A stretch of 64,000 nt of DNA. Source: Moraxellaceae bacterium. Its GTDB lineage: Bacteria; Pseudomonadota; Gammaproteobacteria; Pseudomonadales; Moraxellaceae. The DNA lies in the NCBI GenBank assembly GCA_029267635.1, contig JAJUIK010000001.1, positions 331,036 through 395,035 of the forward strand, in the 5' to 3' direction. The notes below the pieces were generated by a model. The model was not told the DNA's origin. It worked only from the letters and a program-made list of their open reading frames with translations, and made no database searches. This document shows positions 26,825 to 35,586 of this stretch, in pieces (positions within the stretch are counted from its first letter, which is position 1; every line of letters starts with the position of its first letter). The position numbers and the translations under genes were made by a program.

Positions 26825-27673
26825 ATGAAAACAGAAACTACGATCCAGGGATTGACCGCCTCATTAAGCCCGGCACGAGCTGCGCGAAAAATTATCGGTT
26901 TTGTACCGACTATGGGCAATTTGCATGAAGGCCATCTCAATCTGGTACGGGAAGCACGTAAGATCTGTGATGTTGTCGTGGTCAGCATTTTTGTCAATCC
27001 GATTCAGTTCGGTCCGAATGAAGACTTTGCCAATTACCCACGCACTCTGGAACAAGACAGCCAATTATTGGCAGAGGTCGGCTGTGATATTATTTTTGCG
27101 CCAAGTGTCGAGCAGATGTATGGCAATCAACCGCGTCTGACCAATATCAGTGTCAGCGGGATCACCGATGATTTGTGTGGTAAATCACGTCCAGGTCATT
27201 TTGATGGGGTGGCCGTGGTGGTAACCAAGCTGTTCAATATGGTACAGCCAAAATTCGCCTTCTTCGGTCAAAAGGACTATCAGCAGTTGGCGGTGATCCG
27301 TCAGTTGGTGCGCGATCTGAACTTACCGCTCGAAGTGATTGGTGTGCCGATTGTACGTGCAGAAGATGGTTTGGCTTTGAGCTCGCGCAATGGCTATTTG
27401 ACAGCAGAACAACGCCAGGTTGCTCCGACGATTTATCAAAGTCTGAAAACAGCGGCAGAGCGCTTACAGCAAGGTATTGCTTTAGCTGAAGTGTTAGAAA
27501 ATATGAAGCAGCAATTGACACAGGCGGACTTTGTTGTGGACTATGTGGAAGCGCGTACACCAGATCTCAAGCCAATTGCTGAGTTTAATCAAGATCTTGT
27601 GTTATTTGTTGCGGCGAAACTGGGCAATACGCGTCTGATTGACAATTTGCAGGTGAAACATCAACCTGTTTAA
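26825..27673 (+). CDS. panC: Pantothenate synthetase (pantoate-beta-alanine ligase)
   Basis: 282 residues, cytidylyltransferase-fold ligase condensing pantoate and beta-alanine with ATP. The HIGH-like motif is in [19 protein letters not shown] (about residues 24-42). [26 protein letters not shown], and [12 protein letters not shown] (KMSKS-like region) are all intact. Three-base gap from panB. Confidence 0.95.
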   Translation: MKTETTIQGLTASLSPARAARKIIGFVPTMGNLHEGHLNLVREARKICDVVVVSIFVNPIQFGPNEDFANYPRTLEQDSQLLAEVGCDIIFAPSVEQMYGNQPRLTNISVSGITDDLCGKSRPGHFDGVAVVVTKLFNMVQPKFAFFGQKDYQQLAVIRQLVRDLNLPLEVIGVPIVRAEDGLALSSRNGYLTAEQRQVAPTIYQSLKTAAERLQQGIALAEVLENMKQQLTQADFVVDYVEARTPDLKPIAEFNQDLVLFVAAKLGNTRLIDNLQVKHQPV

Positions 27674-27698
27674 AGACTAAAAAAGGGATCATGCTGCT

Positions 27699-28550
27699 AT
27701 GAAGCGCATTTTAATCGTGACAGGACAGTCCGGCTCAGGAAAATCATCTGCTTTGCAGATTCTGGAAGATCTGGGTTATTACTGTATCGATAATCTGCCG
27801 CTGGCCTTGCTCCCTGAAATTGTTGCCAAGCTAGACCGTGAAAATAGTCTGGAACAGCTGGCACTGGGGGTGGATGTACGCAGTACCCGCCAGGATATGC
27901 AGGAATTTGACCAGGTTTTTGAACAGTTAAAAACCCATGGTTCGGTAGATATTATTTACTTGACCACACAGGATCAGGAGCTGATTGCACGCTTTAGTGC
28001 CTCGCGTCGTCCACATCCGCTGGCCAACCGTTTCAAAAGCCTGACCCAGTGTATCCTGGAAGAAAAGCTGTTGCTGCTGCCAATCCAGTTGTGCGCCACA
28101 GTACATATCGACACCACGGATAAAAGTGTGCATGACCTAAAACACACTTTGCTCTCCAAACTGGGGCAGTCGGATAACCTGATTGTGATTTTACAATCGT
28201 TTGGTTATAAGCATGGCATTCCGCTCGACACCGACTATGTCTTTGATGTGCGCCATTTGCCTAATCCGCATTGGGACATGGAATTGCGTAAATATTCCGG
28301 TTTGGATGAACCGGTGCGCAAGTTTCTGCAGGAAAGCCAGCAGACAAATGAAATGCTAAATGATATTTATCAGTTTTTAGATAAATGGCTACCGGCTTTT
28401 GCTGAAGGGCACCGGCATTATATGACGGTATCGATTGGTTGTACCGGTGGGCAGCACCGTTCTGTTTATATTGTGGATAGACTCAAAAAGGCTCTTGAGG
28501 CAAAATGGTCTATTCAGGTCTTACATCGAGAAATGAAGCACTGGTCATGA
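27699..28550 (+). CDS. rapZ: RNase adapter protein RapZ
   Basis: 283 residues. Walker A loop [18 protein letters not shown] at the N-terminus, Walker B-like [11 protein letters not shown], and the C-terminal sensor/RNase E-binding domain with RHLPNPHWD and [19 protein letters not shown]. In enterobacteria RapZ hands GlmZ to RNase E and senses glucosamine-6-phosphate. The partner sRNA in Acinetobacter is not obvious here. The stop TGA overlaps the ptsO start (ATGA). Confidence 0.92.
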   Translation: MKRILIVTGQSGSGKSSALQILEDLGYYCIDNLPLALLPEIVAKLDRENSLEQLALGVDVRSTRQDMQEFDQVFEQLKTHGSVDIIYLTTQDQELIARFSASRRPHPLANRFKSLTQCILEEKLLLLPIQLCATVHIDTTDKSVHDLKHTLLSKLGQSDNLIVILQSFGYKHGIPLDTDYVFDVRHLPNPHWDMELRKYSGLDEPVRKFLQESQQTNEMLNDIYQFLDKWLPAFAEGHRHYMTVSIGCTGGQHRSVYIVDRLKKALEAKWSIQVLHREMKHWS

Positions 28551-28816
28551 TTGACACAACTGTTGACGTAATTAACAAACTAGGTTTACATGCGCGCGCA
28601 TCCGGTAAACTCATCGAAGTCACTACCAAGTTTCGTTCCACGATTCAAATTGGTAAGGGCGAGAAACTGGTGGATGCAAAAAATATCATGTCCTTGCTCA
28701 TGCTGGGTGCAGGCAAGGGAACTACTTTGCGAATGGTGATTGAAGGTTCGGATGAGGCTCAGGCTTTGGAAGAAATTCAGGCATTATTTGCAGCAAAATT
28801 TTATGAGGCTGAATAA
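28547..28816 (+). CDS. ptsO: Nitrogen-PTS phosphocarrier protein NPr (HPr family)
   Basis: 89 residues from the ATG at 28547, which overlaps the rapZ stop by 4 bases; a longer frame from 28505 lies inside rapZ and is not needed. Active-site His15 sits in [12 protein letters not shown], and the second conserved patch is [15 protein letters not shown]. NPr passes phosphate from EI-Ntr to EIIA-Ntr. The usual neighbour ptsN is not here. In A. baumannii NPr has been linked to the GigA/GigB stress module, which lies at 61-62.6 kb in this window. Confidence 0.92.
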   Translation: MIDTTVDVINKLGLHARASGKLIEVTTKFRSTIQIGKGEKLVDAKNIMSLLMLGAGKGTTLRMVIEGSDEAQALEEIQALFAAKFYEAE

Positions 28817-28818
28817 CT

Positions 28819-29358
28819 GTGGCACGTCGTCCAACCCGTTTTACTGAAGAAGACTTTGAAATTCTAGAAGGACGTGCAAGTAAAACCGAACAGAAAAAAG
28901 CGGTGCAACGTATGGCCGCTTTAGGTGAGCAGCTGGCAACGCTGAACCCGAAACAAATCCAGAAACTTCCTGTGGATGAACGTTTAATTGATGCCTTGCT
29001 GGAAGTGCAGAATATTACCTCACACGAAGCACGTCGCCGCCAGTTTCAGCGTGTAGGGAAACTGCTACGCAATGAAGATGAGACGGTGATTTTGTCTTAC
29101 CTGACGCCACAGCAGGGTGCCAAGAAAACAGCGCAATTGCAGCGTTGGGTAGACCGCATCATTGCGCAAGGTGATCCGGTGATTAACGAGTTTGCCAAAA
29201 TCTATAATGCGGCGGAACGTCATACGCTACGCCAGCATCTTTTGCGCATTCAACGGGATATTAGCAAAGCGCTGCCAGAAGCTGAGTTGGCGGAATCCAA
29301 GTTAAAACTGTTTAACTATGTACAACAGGTGGCCCTAATTTCGGATAATGCCAAGTAA
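28819..29358 (+). CDS. darP: Ribosome-associated factor DarP (YjgA, DUF615)
   Basis: 179 residues, starting at GTG 28819 two bases after ptsO. Highly charged, helical; VQRMAALGEQLATLNPKQIQ, LLEVQNITSHEARRRQFQRV and GKLLRNED match the DUF615 family. DarP binds late 50S precursors and promotes peptidyl-transferase-centre maturation. Terminal gene of the rapZ-ptsO-darP operon, closed by a clear hairpin. Confidence 0.9.
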   Translation: MARRPTRFTEEDFEILEGRASKTEQKKAVQRMAALGEQLATLNPKQIQKLPVDERLIDALLEVQNITSHEARRRQFQRVGKLLRNEDETVILSYLTPQQGAKKTAQLQRWVDRIIAQGDPVINEFAKIYNAAERHTLRQHLLRIQRDISKALPEAELAESKLKLFNYVQQVALISDNAK

Positions 29359-29371
29359 CGTTGTGCACATC

Positions 29372-29402
29372 AAAAAAACGGCCGATTCAGGCCGTTTTTT
29401 AT
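29372..29402 (+). terminator. Terminator of rapZ-ptsO-darP
   Basis: ACGGCC / GGCCGT stem with a 6-base loop, A-run before and T-run after, 14 bases past the darP stop. Confidence 0.9.
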
Positions 29403-29492
29403 TGCAATCCATCCTGCTTTTTATGCTCAAAATAGCGAGAGAGAAATCCTCGCTATTAAGCCAGAATGAGCAAAAACAAGAAATTTTTAGTC

Positions 29493-31136
29493 TTAACCAA
29501 AATGTCTGCTGGCACGTTCTTTGGCCCATTCACGCAGCACAAATTTTTGCAGTTTGCCGGTTGAGGTCTTTGGAATTTCAGTAATGATGATGTCTTTCGG
29601 GACTTTAAAACGTGCCAGACCTTTCATGCAGTGTTCTATTAACTCTTGTGGGGAGGCAAAAGCACCATCCTTGAGTTCGATAAAGGCACAGGGAACCTCC
29701 TGCCAGCGCGGATCCGGTTTCGCCACCACCGCAGCAGTCAGGACCGCCGGATGTTGATACAAGACTTCCTCGACCTCAAGCGATGAAATATTCTCTCCCC
29801 CAGAAATAATTACATCTTTAGAGCGATCGGTAATTTTGGCATAACCATCCGGTTGGCAGACGGCCAGATCGCCCGTATGGAACCAGCCGCCTTTAAATGC
29901 TTCTGCGGTAGCTTCTGGATTTTTTAAATAACCTTTCATGACAATATTGCCGCGAAACATGATCTCGCCCATGGTTTTGCCATCATGCGGGACAGGCTGC
30001 ATGGTTTCAGGATCAAGCACCTTCATCGCATCCTGTAACGGATAGGGCACCCCTTGGCGTGAATGTAATTGCGCCTGTTCCTGAATCGAGAGCTCACTCC
30101 AGCCTGCTTGAGAGGCACACAGCGCAGATGGGCCATAGGTTTCGGTCAGACCATAGACATGGGTTACGTTAATGCCGATATGGCGCATTCCTTCAATAAT
30201 GGCAGCAGGAGGGGCTGCACCAGCGACCATGACTTCCACGCGATGCTCAAACGGAATTTTCTTCTCGGCCGGGGTATTGATCAGCATGGATAACACAATC
30301 GGTGCGCCACAGAAATAATCAACTTTATGCTCAGCAATCAGTTTAAAAATCAGTTCTGAATCGACTTTACGCAAGCAGATATTGGTGCCGCCATTGGCCG
30401 CCATGGTCCAGGCGAAACACCAGCCATTACAATGGAAAAGAGGCAGTGTCCATAAGTAGGTGCCGCGAGGTGTCATGCCGCAGGCAATAATATTGCTGGC
30501 CGCATTAATATAAGCACCGCGATGGTGATAGACCACACCTTTAGGATTGCCTGTCGTGCCTGAGGTGTAGTTCAGGCTGATCGCATCCCATTCATCTGCA
30601 GGTAGATGCCATTCAAAATTGGCATCCCCTTGTGCCAGCCAGTCTTCGTATTCGACTTGCCCAATCGGGGCATTGAAGCAGTTTTCATATTCTTCATCCT
30701 CCACATCAATCACATAAATTTCATGCTGTACCAAGGCGAGTGCTTCTTGTGCCAAGCTTGAAAATTCGGGATCGACCAGAAGCACCTTGCTTTCTGCATG
30801 ATCCAGCATAAAAGCCAGGGTTTTGGCATCTAAACGGGTGTTCAGAGTATTTAAAACGGCGCCGGCCATAGGTACGGCAAAATGTGCTTCGAGCATGGCA
30901 GGCACATTTGGCAATAAAACTGACACGGTATCATTCCGGCCCACACCCATTTTCTGTAACTGATGGGCAAACTGACGGCAACGCTGATATTTTTCCCGCC
31001 AGCTGATACTACGTTTGCCATGAATCATGGCTGCCTGATCCGGATAAATATAGGCAGCACGTTCGAGATAACGTAAAGGGGATAAAGTCACAAAATTTGC
31101 AGCGGTGCGCGGTAATTCGTCGTAGGCACTGACCAT
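29493..31136 (-). CDS. Acyl-CoA synthetase (AMP-forming, fatty-acid-CoA ligase family)
   Basis: 547 residues of the ANL superfamily. Motif A3 ISLNYTSGTTGNPKGVVYHH (about residues 183-202), VYGLTETYGPS (A5), WFHTGDLAVCQPDGYAKITD (A7/A8) and ISGGENISSLEVEEVLYQHP are intact, with the catalytic Lys in PKTSTGKLQKFVLREWA near the C-terminus. The sequence is closest in style to medium/long-chain acyl-CoA ligases (AlkK-like). Exact chain length is not predictable from sequence. Monocistronic and divergent from thrS. Confidence 0.88.
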   Translation of the reverse strand: MVSAYDELPRTAANFVTLSPLRYLERAAYIYPDQAAMIHGKRSISWREKYQRCRQFAHQLQKMGVGRNDTVSVLLPNVPAMLEAHFAVPMAGAVLNTLNTRLDAKTLAFMLDHAESKVLLVDPEFSSLAQEALALVQHEIYVIDVEDEEYENCFNAPIGQVEYEDWLAQGDANFEWHLPADEWDAISLNYTSGTTGNPKGVVYHHRGAYINAASNIIACGMTPRGTYLWTLPLFHCNGWCFAWTMAANGGTNICLRKVDSELIFKLIAEHKVDYFCGAPIVLSMLINTPAEKKIPFEHRVEVMVAGAAPPAAIIEGMRHIGINVTHVYGLTETYGPSALCASQAGWSELSIQEQAQLHSRQGVPYPLQDAMKVLDPETMQPVPHDGKTMGEIMFRGNIVMKGYLKNPEATAEAFKGGWFHTGDLAVCQPDGYAKITDRSKDVIISGGENISSLEVEEVLYQHPAVLTAAVVAKPDPRWQEVPCAFIELKDGAFASPQELIEHCMKGLARFKVPKDIIITEIPKTSTGKLQKFVLREWAKERASRHFG

Positions 31137-31474
31137 GTTGTTATAAACTCCGTGTTATTTATTATGTATGACCCTTGATTAAAAGATATGCATTCGCAGT
31201 AGGAAGGACATTTAGGCTTTAGTCTTAGGTTGAATTCTGTGGAGCTGTGTATTTGATTTTTTAAATAAATAAAATCAATATCTTATGATAGTTTTTTTGG
31301 TGTTTTTTTGCTTTTGTATCTATTCTTATCAGGGTGACGCGACAGTTCAGTTGATGCTCTTGTTAAATTGCACGTTTTGAGTTTCTCGGGTTTTTCTCGG
31401 TGAAGGAGTTTTCTCACCCGATGAACCGGTGTAAAATTCCGACTGATTTTATCTTTACCCACCGTTTTTATCTT

Positions 31475-31491
31475 TTGAGGTCCGTCCTCGA
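31475..31491 (+). promoter_or_regulatory. Upstream hairpin of the thrS leader
   Basis: GAGG / CCTC stem, extendable by TT / GA to six pairs, with a UCCGU loop. It lies 14 bases before the anticodon-like hairpin, roughly where E. coli thrS has its second structured operator domain. Confidence 0.35.
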
Positions 31492-31504
31492 TCATAATCT
31501 CGCG

Positions 31505-31533
31505 GTGACATGCTCCATGGTACGGGGCATCAC
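31505..31533 (+). promoter_or_regulatory. tRNA-Thr anticodon-arm mimic (thrS translational operator)
   Basis: Stem GTGA-(CA bulge)-TGCTCC paired with GGGGCA-TCAC encloses a 7-base loop AUGGUAC. Read as an anticodon loop, U33, anticodon GGU and A37 fall in the right places for tRNA-Thr(GGU). The AAGGA Shine-Dalgarno (31539-31543) follows after 5 bases and the thrS ATG after 17. In E. coli, ThrRS binds an anticodon-like hairpin just upstream of its own Shine-Dalgarno and blocks ribosome binding. The geometry here is the same, with GGU in place of the E. coli CGU. Confidence 0.7.
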
Positions 31534-31550
31534 TCCTTAAGGATTTTCTT

Positions 31551-33473
31551 ATGCCAATTATCACTTTGCCAAATGGCGATCAAAAACAGTTCGATCAAGC
31601 GGTATCCGTGATGGACGTTGCTCAAAGCATCGGTCCTGGTCTTGCTAAAAATACCGTTGCCGGTCGTGTCAATGACCGTCTGGTGGATGCATGTGACCTG
31701 ATCACCGAAGATGCCACACTGCAAATCATCACCCCAAAAGATGAAGAAGGTGTCGAGATTATTCGTCACTCGTGCGCGCACTTGGTTGGCCATGCAGTAA
31801 AGCAACTGTTCCCAGAAGCAAAAATGGTGATTGGCCCAGTTATTGAGGAAGGGTTCTACTATGACATCTGGATGCCACGTCCTTTCACGCTAGATGATAT
31901 GGCCGCGATTGAAGAGCGCATGAAAAAGCTCATTGATCAGGACTATGATGTCATCAAAAAAATGACTCCACGTGACGAAGTAATTGCAGAATTCACGGCG
32001 CGAGGCGAAGAATATAAATTACGCTTGATCGCAGACATGCCAAATGAAACCCAAATGGGCTTGTACTATCATCAAGACTATTTGGATATGTGCCGCGGTC
32101 CGCACGTACCGAATACCAAATTTTTAAAATCGTTCAAGCTCACCAAAATTTCTGGCGCTTACTGGCGCGGTGATGCCAAGAATGAACAGCTGCAACGGAT
32201 CTACGGTACCGCTTGGGCAGACAAGAAACAGCTTGCCGCCTATATCAAACGCATTGAAGAAGCGGAAAAACGTGACCACCGTAAAATCGGTAAGGCGCTA
32301 GACCTGTTCCACATGCAGGAAGAAGCACCGGGTATGGTGTTTTGGCATCCAAATGGCTGGACCATTTATCAAGTGCTTGAACAATACATGCGTAAAGTGC
32401 AGCAGGAAAATGGCTATCTTGAAATCCGTACCCCGCAAGTGGTGGACTTCACCTTGTGGGAAAAATCGGGCCATGCTGCCAACTACGCAGACAACATGTT
32501 TACCACCCATTCGGAAAACCGTAACTATGCGGTAAAACCGATGAACTGCCCGTGTCACGTGCAGGTATTCAACCAAGGCTTGAAATCTTACCGTGACTTG
32601 CCAATCCGTTTAGCCGAGTTTGGTTCATGTCACCGTAACGAACCATCAGGTTCATTACACGGGATCATGCGTGTACGTGGCTTTACCCAAGATGACGCGC
32701 ATATCTTCTGTACCAAAGAACAGATTGGTCAGGAAGTGGCAGACTTTATCAAGTTAACTTTGGACGTTTATAAAGACTTTGGTTTTGAAGAAGTGCAAAT
32801 GAAACTCTCGACACGTCCGGAAAAACGTGTGGGTGATGACGCACTTTGGGACTTGGCAGAAAAATCTTTAGCGGATGCTTTGGATGCTGCCGGTCTAGAA
32901 TGGGAGCTGCAACCAGGTGAAGGTGCATTCTATGGTCCTAAAATTGAATTCTCATTGAAAGACTGCTTGGGCCGTGTATGGCAGTGCGGTACGATTCAGT
33001 GTGACTTCAACTTGCCAGTACGCCTAGATGCTTCTTATGTGACTGAAGATAATGACCGTGATCAACCAGTCATGTTGCACCGCGCAATTCTTGGCAGTTT
33101 TGAGCGTTTTATTGGTATACTTATTGAACACTACGCAGGCTTTATGCCGCCATGGTTGGCGCCAGTACAGGCTTGTGTCATGAATATTACTGATGCTCAA
33201 GGTGCAGCCTGTGAACAGGTAGTCGCTAAACTCAAAGAAAATGGCATTCGCGCTATTTCTGACTTGAGAAATGAGAAAATCGGCTTTAAGATTCGTGAAC
33301 GTACACTCGAGCGAATTCCTTACTTATTGGTACTTGGAGACCGTGAAGTTGAGGAGGGCACCGTGAATGTCCGTACTCGCTCAGGAAAAAATTTAGGTAC
33401 TATGTCAATTGATGCATTCGTTGACCTAGTGAAAGTCGCCGTAGCCGAACGCGGCCGGTACATTGTGGAGTAA
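31551..33473 (+). CDS. thrS: Threonyl-tRNA synthetase
   Basis: 640-residue class II synthetase. N-terminal TGS domain (about 1-60), editing domain (about 65-225) with [19 protein letters not shown] and [10 protein letters not shown]. The catalytic core has zinc-ligand [13 protein letters not shown], motif 2 [19 protein letters not shown] and motif 3 in [20 protein letters not shown]. The C-terminal anticodon-binding domain runs from about 530 to 640. SD AAGGA. Translation is probably self-repressed through the anticodon-like hairpin upstream. infC starts 6 bases after the stop. Confidence 0.97.
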   Translation: MPIITLPNGDQKQFDQAVSVMDVAQSIGPGLAKNTVAGRVNDRLVDACDLITEDATLQIITPKDEEGVEIIRHSCAHLVGHAVKQLFPEAKMVIGPVIEEGFYYDIWMPRPFTLDDMAAIEERMKKLIDQDYDVIKKMTPRDEVIAEFTARGEEYKLRLIADMPNETQMGLYYHQDYLDMCRGPHVPNTKFLKSFKLTKISGAYWRGDAKNEQLQRIYGTAWADKKQLAAYIKRIEEAEKRDHRKIGKALDLFHMQEEAPGMVFWHPNGWTIYQVLEQYMRKVQQENGYLEIRTPQVVDFTLWEKSGHAANYADNMFTTHSENRNYAVKPMNCPCHVQVFNQGLKSYRDLPIRLAEFGSCHRNEPSGSLHGIMRVRGFTQDDAHIFCTKEQIGQEVADFIKLTLDVYKDFGFEEVQMKLSTRPEKRVGDDALWDLAEKSLADALDAAGLEWELQPGEGAFYGPKIEFSLKDCLGRVWQCGTIQCDFNLPVRLDASYVTEDNDRDQPVMLHRAILGSFERFIGILIEHYAGFMPPWLAPVQACVMNITDAQGAACEQVVAKLKENGIRAISDLRNEKIGFKIRERTLERIPYLLVLGDREVEEGTVNVRTRSGKNLGTMSIDAFVDLVKVAVAERGRYIVE

Positions 33474-33478
33474 GAAAG

Positions 33479-34030
33479 ATTAAACAGCCTGACCGTAACC
33501 AGCAACAAGGTGTTAAGAGTAACCGTCCTGCGATTAACGACGAGATCCGTGCAAAAGAAGTACGCCTCGTTGCTGAGGATGGCGAACAAAAAGGGATCGT
33601 TTCTTTAGCGGAAGCGTTGCGTGCTGCAGAAGATGCTGATCTTGACCTTGTTGAGATCGTGGCCAATGCTGAGCCACCTGTTTGTAAGATCATGGATTAC
33701 AACAAGCATTTGTTTGACCTAAAGCAAAAGCAAAAAGATGCCAAGAAAAAACAGCATCAGGTGCAAGTCAAAGAAATCAAGTTACGTCCAGCAACGGATG
33801 TAGGTGATTACCAAGTGAAGTTGCGTGCTATTCTGCGTTTCTTGGAAGAAGGCAACAAAGTGAAAATTACCTTACGTTTCCGTGGTCGTGAAATGGCGCA
33901 TCAACAGCTGGGTCTAGCTCAACTGCAAAAAGTTGAAGCCGATGTGGCAGAATTTGGTGTTGTTGAACAGGCACCAAAAATGGAAGGCCGTCAAATGGGC
34001 ATGTTACTTGGACCGAAAAAGAAAAAGTAA
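33479..34030 (+). CDS. infC: Translation initiation factor IF-3 (AUU start codon)
   Basis: 183 residues when started at ATT 33479. The frame upstream of the first ATG/TTG-type start encodes a proper IF3 N-domain ([20 protein letters not shown]), so the rare AUU codon must be used. GGAG (33467-33470) sits eight bases before it and overlaps the thrS stop. C-domain motifs [37 protein letters not shown] and [16 protein letters not shown] are intact. IF3 checks start codons, so the AUU start gives autorepression, as known in E. coli. It is not followed directly by rpmI-rplT here. Confidence 0.95.
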   Translation: MKQPDRNQQQGVKSNRPAINDEIRAKEVRLVAEDGEQKGIVSLAEALRAAEDADLDLVEIVANAEPPVCKIMDYNKHLFDLKQKQKDAKKKQHQVQVKEIKLRPATDVGDYQVKLRAILRFLEEGNKVKITLRFRGREMAHQQLGLAQLQKVEADVAEFGVVEQAPKMEGRQMGMLLGPKKKK

Positions 34031-34043
34031 TGCTTTCCAGCAT

Positions 34044-34076
34044 AAAAAAAGCACTGCAGAAGCAGTGCTTTTTTTA
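34044..34076. terminator. Bidirectional terminator between infC and hsp20
   Basis: AGCACTGC-AGAA-GCAGTGCT stem with A7 before and T7 after. Serves infC on the plus strand and the convergent hsp20 gene on the minus strand. Confidence 0.9.
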
Positions 34077-34090
34077 TGCCAGCGATCATA

Positions 34091-34567
34091 TTATTGCCCT
34101 TGTGGCGCTTCGATATTTTCGGTTTGTGCAGAATTTTCAGATGAAGCTTTTTGGCCAATTGGGATTTGTCGCGATTTCTGGCCTTCTGGAGTCACACGTT
34201 TGAGATTGATGGTTAATAGGCCATGTTCGCAGTTTGCCTGCTCTACTTCAACATGCGGATCAAGTTGTAGAGACAGTTTAAAGGAGCGGTTAGAAATCCC
34301 CTTGTATAAATACTCTGCAGTCTTGTCATTGCTTTCCTGACTGGATTTTCCGGTAATGGTCAAGACCTGATTGTCTAGGTTGATTTCCAGATTATCGGGT
34401 GAGAAACCCGCAGCTGATACGCTGATACGATATTGGTCGTCTCCTATTTTCTCGACATTGTAGGGAGGATAATGGCTTTCACCAGGCATGATAGATTCAA
34501 ATAAATCATTGAGTCGGTCAAAACCCATGTTACGTCTAAACATCGGACTTAAGTTACTGATACTCAT
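34091..34567 (-). CDS. Small heat-shock protein, Hsp20/alpha-crystallin family
   Basis: 158 residues from the ATG at 34567, chosen because a perfect AGGAGGTGATT lies just upstream. N-terminal region has LSPMFRRNMGFDRLNDLFES, the alpha-crystallin domain spans about 35-130 (YNVEKIGDDQYRISVSAAGF, NLEINLDNQVLTITGKSSQE, and YKGISNRSFKLSLQLD), and the tail carries the I-x-I motif (RQIPIG). IbpA-like holdase that binds unfolding proteins. A structured leader could regulate translation by temperature. It is inserted between infC and rpmI. Confidence 0.92.
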   Translation of the reverse strand: MSISNLSPMFRRNMGFDRLNDLFESIMPGESHYPPYNVEKIGDDQYRISVSAAGFSPDNLEINLDNQVLTITGKSSQESNDKTAEYLYKGISNRSFKLSLQLDPHVEVEQANCEHGLLTINLKRVTPEGQKSRQIPIGQKASSENSAQTENIEAPQGQ

Positions 34568-34598
34568 TGCAATCACCTCCTGATCAGGTTGGGCAAAT
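34566..34598 (-). promoter_or_regulatory. Candidate RNA thermometer covering the hsp20 SD and start
   Basis: On the mRNA, UUGC and CC and CCU can pair in order with AGG, GG and GCAA around a GAUC tetraloop. This places the AGGAGGU Shine-Dalgarno and the bases just before AUG in an imperfect stem with internal loops. An alternative pairing ACCU/AGGU also hides the SD. ROSE-type thermometers upstream of hsp20 genes have this layout. The pairing is weak and was judged by eye. Confidence 0.4.
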
Positions 34599-34615
34599 GG
34601 TTAAAAATAAAAAAT

Positions 34616-34665
34616 GAGGCTGAATTTCCTTGATTACCTGTAATCATTCAACTGTGAATGGCCTC
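34616..34665 (-). promoter_or_regulatory. Three-way-junction-like structure in the hsp20 leader
   Basis: Closing stem GAGGC (34661-34665) / GCCTC (34616-34620) encloses two adjacent hairpins: CATTC / GAATG with a 6-base loop, and GATTA / TAATC with a 4-base loop. It lies at the predicted 5' end of the hsp20 transcript. Confidence 0.4.
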
Positions 34666-34672
34666 TGCTTTA

Positions 34673-34699
34673 ATATTAAAGATCTAGATTTTTTTTCAA
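34673..34699 (-). promoter_or_regulatory. Candidate hsp20 promoter
   Basis: Minus-strand TTGAAA (34694-34699), 15-base spacer, TAATAT (34673-34678). CTTGAAA preceded by CC also equals a sigma32 -35 box, but no CCCCAT-type -10 is seen. Transcription from here would start almost exactly at the structured leader. Confidence 0.35.
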
Positions 34700-34892
34700 G
34701 GGAATGCATGTTGGGATTTGTTTTGTATTGTTAAATATATGATTCTTATATCAATTAAAAATATTAAATAGATGGGATAATACTCAGAAACCCATATAGA
34801 AGCGCTGCCTACCTGCCGGGATTCATGGTATAAACACAACACAGAAGATAAAGAACAGATCAATAAAATCTGGGTAGAGATAAGGAAGCTAG

Positions 34893-35513
34893 ATGATCGA
34901 TTTATATTATTGGCCGACGCCCAATGGCCATAAAATCACCATTGCCCTGGAGGAAATGGGGCTGAAATATCAAATTTTTCCGATTAATATTCAGGAAAAT
35001 GACCAGTTCCAGCCCGATTTTTTAAAAATTTCGCCCAATAATAAAATCCCTGTGATTGTTGATCAGGAAGGGCCACGTGGCGAGCCGATTTCGGTGTTTG
35101 AATCGGGCGCGATCCTGCAGTATCTGGGACGTAAAACCGGACTGTTTTATCCGGAGGATGAACAGGAGCGGGTTGAAGTGGAACAGTGGCTGATGTGGCA
35201 GATGGGAAATTTTGGTCCTATGCTGGGACAAAATCACCATTTTAGCCGTTATGCACCGGAAAAAGTCCCTTATGCAATCGAGCGTTATAGTAATGAAACC
35301 AAACGCTTATATGGCGTACTCAATAAGCAATTGATCGGGCAGAAGTTTGTGGCTGGAGAATACTCGATTGCTGATATGGCGATTCTGCCTTGGGTGTTAC
35401 GTCATGACTGGCAGAATATTGAGCTGGAAGATTATCCGTATGTGAAAGAATATGTAGATCGTCTCACGATTCGTCCGGCAGTCCAAAGAGCCTTATCGAT
35501 TAAAATCGCGTGA
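34893..35513 (+). CDS. Glutathione S-transferase family protein
   Basis: 206 residues with an N-terminal thioredoxin-like domain (MIDLYYWPTPNGHKITIALE, NNKIPVIVDQEGP and FESGAILQYLGRKTG) and an all-helical C-terminal domain. The PNGHK pattern in place of a Tyr/Ser/Cys catalytic start and the overall shape resemble YfcG-type (nu-class) disulfide-bond oxidoreductases. The cis-Pro (IPVI) and Glu-Ser pair binding glutathione are present. GGAAGCT lies before the ATG. Monocistronic, substrate unknown. Confidence 0.85.
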   Translation: MIDLYYWPTPNGHKITIALEEMGLKYQIFPINIQENDQFQPDFLKISPNNKIPVIVDQEGPRGEPISVFESGAILQYLGRKTGLFYPEDEQERVEVEQWLMWQMGNFGPMLGQNHHFSRYAPEKVPYAIERYSNETKRLYGVLNKQLIGQKFVAGEYSIADMAILPWVLRHDWQNIELEDYPYVKEYVDRLTIRPAVQRALSIKIA

Positions 35514-35586
35514 AACCATATAAACCAATGCTTTTCCCTCGTACATAATTTGAACGAGGGCCAAGCGAAATGGCTGATATCTTTAT

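Larger units (their letters stand above)
31137..31550. other. Intergenic region and thrS leader
   Basis: 414 bases between the divergent acyl-CoA ligase and thrS genes. The left part is AT-rich and should hold both promoters, though I cannot place a -10/-35 pair with confidence. The right part (about 31470-31550) is a structured thrS leader with two hairpins, described separately. Confidence 0.5.

Noticed and set aside
31283..31564. 93-codon minus-strand frame opposite the thrS leader
   Set aside because: It is antisense to the structured leader, has no start signal, and a Lys/Arg-rich composition expected from AT-rich non-coding DNA.
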